Shown here: piece after piece, positions 25,013-25,381 of the stretch | Layout: the number at the start of each line of letters is the position of its first letter | How positions within the stretch are numbered: the first letter of the stretch is position 1 | From: CAZWKX01 sp964614095 | GTDB taxonomy: Bacteria; Actinomycetota; Acidimicrobiia; Spongiisociales; UBA11373 | Length of the DNA: 25,381 bases | Reading direction: 5' to 3' | Assembly (NCBI GenBank): GCA_964614095.1 | Contig: CAZTJO010000027.1 | Location: forward strand, 1-25,381 | Notes under the pieces: model-generated | The model's database searches: none | The model's input: only the letters and a program-made list of their open reading frames with translations | What the model was told of the DNA's origin: nothing | Translations under genes and position numbers: made by a program

Positions 25013-25381
25013 ATGGAGAGACAACGTATTGGGGCGTTGCTGGCTCTGCTGGGAGCTTTGCTGCTGGTGGCCAGCGGGGTGGCGTCCGCCGGCACTTTCG
25101 AAGGTTTGGATCCTTCGACGGGCATCGTGGAGGCGCCGGGTGACGCAATTCTGGACGCCTCAGCCACATCGCTGTGCAACGCGCTGGAGCACGACGGGTA
25201 TGCCTGGAACGGCGGCTACTGGAGAATCACAGTGAGCTGGTCCGGCAATACGATCACGACCGGCGGAGGCGTCGCCAGTGGCGACATCTCTTACACCGGC
25301 CCCGGATGGTCGGGCGGCCAATACCAGTTCTCGTGGACAAACGGCTACTCCGATCCCGTCTATGGATGGGTGGAGGACAAC
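25013..25381 (+). CDS. Secreted protein of unknown function, partial (possible sortase substrate)
   Basis: The first 123 codons are visible and the frame is open to the right edge. It begins with a clear Sec signal peptide: MERQRIG, then ALLALLGALLLVASG, then VASA with probable cleavage before GTFEG. The mature part is rich in Gly, Trp, Tyr, Ser and Thr (YAWNGGYWRITVSWSGNTITTG, then YTGPGWSGGQYQFSWTNGY), with the look of a beta-rich extracellular domain; no family is recognised. ATG 25013 follows GGGGGTCGGG, a poor ribosome site. It is divergent from the class E sortase, so a C-terminal LAxTG-like sorting signal beyond the window is possible but cannot be seen. Confidence 0.75.
   Translation, partial: MERQRIGALLALLGALLLVASGVASAGTFEGLDPSTGIVEAPGDAILDASATSLCNALEHDGYAWNGGYWRITVSWSGNTITTGGGVASGDISYTGPGWSGGQYQFSWTNGYSDPVYGWVEDN

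Overview
This is a GC-rich, gene-dense chromosomal window that looks like it comes from an actinobacterium, probably a metagenome-assembled genome. The support is a class E sortase, a PPOX-class (F420/flavin) protein, a PDGLE-type cobalt-transport subunit, small actinobacterial zinc-finger proteins, and many start codons that lie 6-9 nt behind a TANNNT -10 hexamer with no Shine-Dalgarno sequence (leaderless transcripts). The genus cannot be read from the sequence; Acidimicrobiia-like is a guess. The only gap, 100 Ns inside purA, is a scaffolding artefact because the same 55 bp flank it on both sides. No tRNA, rRNA, CRISPR array, IS element or prophage was seen.

Layout. 1-2135 (minus) is a cbiM-cbiN(PDGLE)-cbiQ-cbiO cobalt/nickel ECF uptake operon, tightly overlapped, with a perfect 13-bp inverted repeat directly upstream that resembles a nickel-responsive Nur box. 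2182-3148 holds a divergent pair: a PPOX flavoprotein and an MnaT/Pat-type acetyltransferase. 3210-7282 holds two large convergent fusion proteins that overlap at their stop codons: a putative GT-D-fold glycosyltransferase fused to a DegT-like aminotransferase domain that has lost its PLP lysine, and an ATP-grasp domain fused to a sugar-nucleotide epimerase. 7398-7868 holds a SelW/Rdx-family gene with an in-frame UGA at the redox position (CxxU, a predicted selenoprotein) and a small zinc-ribbon protein. 7849-10237 (minus) encodes an amidohydrolase and an inositol-monophosphatase-family enzyme. 10278-12163 encodes an apolipoprotein N-acyltransferase whose nucleophile position is Ser, followed by a decayed membrane-anchored cytochrome c. 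12342-15472 encodes acetyl-CoA synthetase, a small zinc-finger protein and a CarH-like B12-binding regulator. 15478-20102 (minus) is metabolic and housekeeping: class III aminotransferase, hotdog thioesterase, rhomboid protease, GNAT and monoacylglycerol-lipase-like hydrolase. 20194-22936 (minus) is purA-purB, divergent from a TetR regulator (23056-23664) that carries a 33-bp palindrome within its own first codons. 23661-25381 holds a class E sortase divergent from the start of a secreted protein that may be its substrate, separated by about 400 bp with short degenerate repeats.

How it fits together. Cobalt/nickel import, a cobalamin-sensing regulator and a selenoprotein point to a cell that invests in trace-element cofactors, though no direct link between these loci is shown. 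The two fusion proteins look like envelope-glycan or small-molecule assembly enzymes. The sortase, secreted protein, Lnt and rhomboid genes serve the cell envelope. The strongest candidate for something unannotated is the UGA-containing Rdx gene at 7398-7631.
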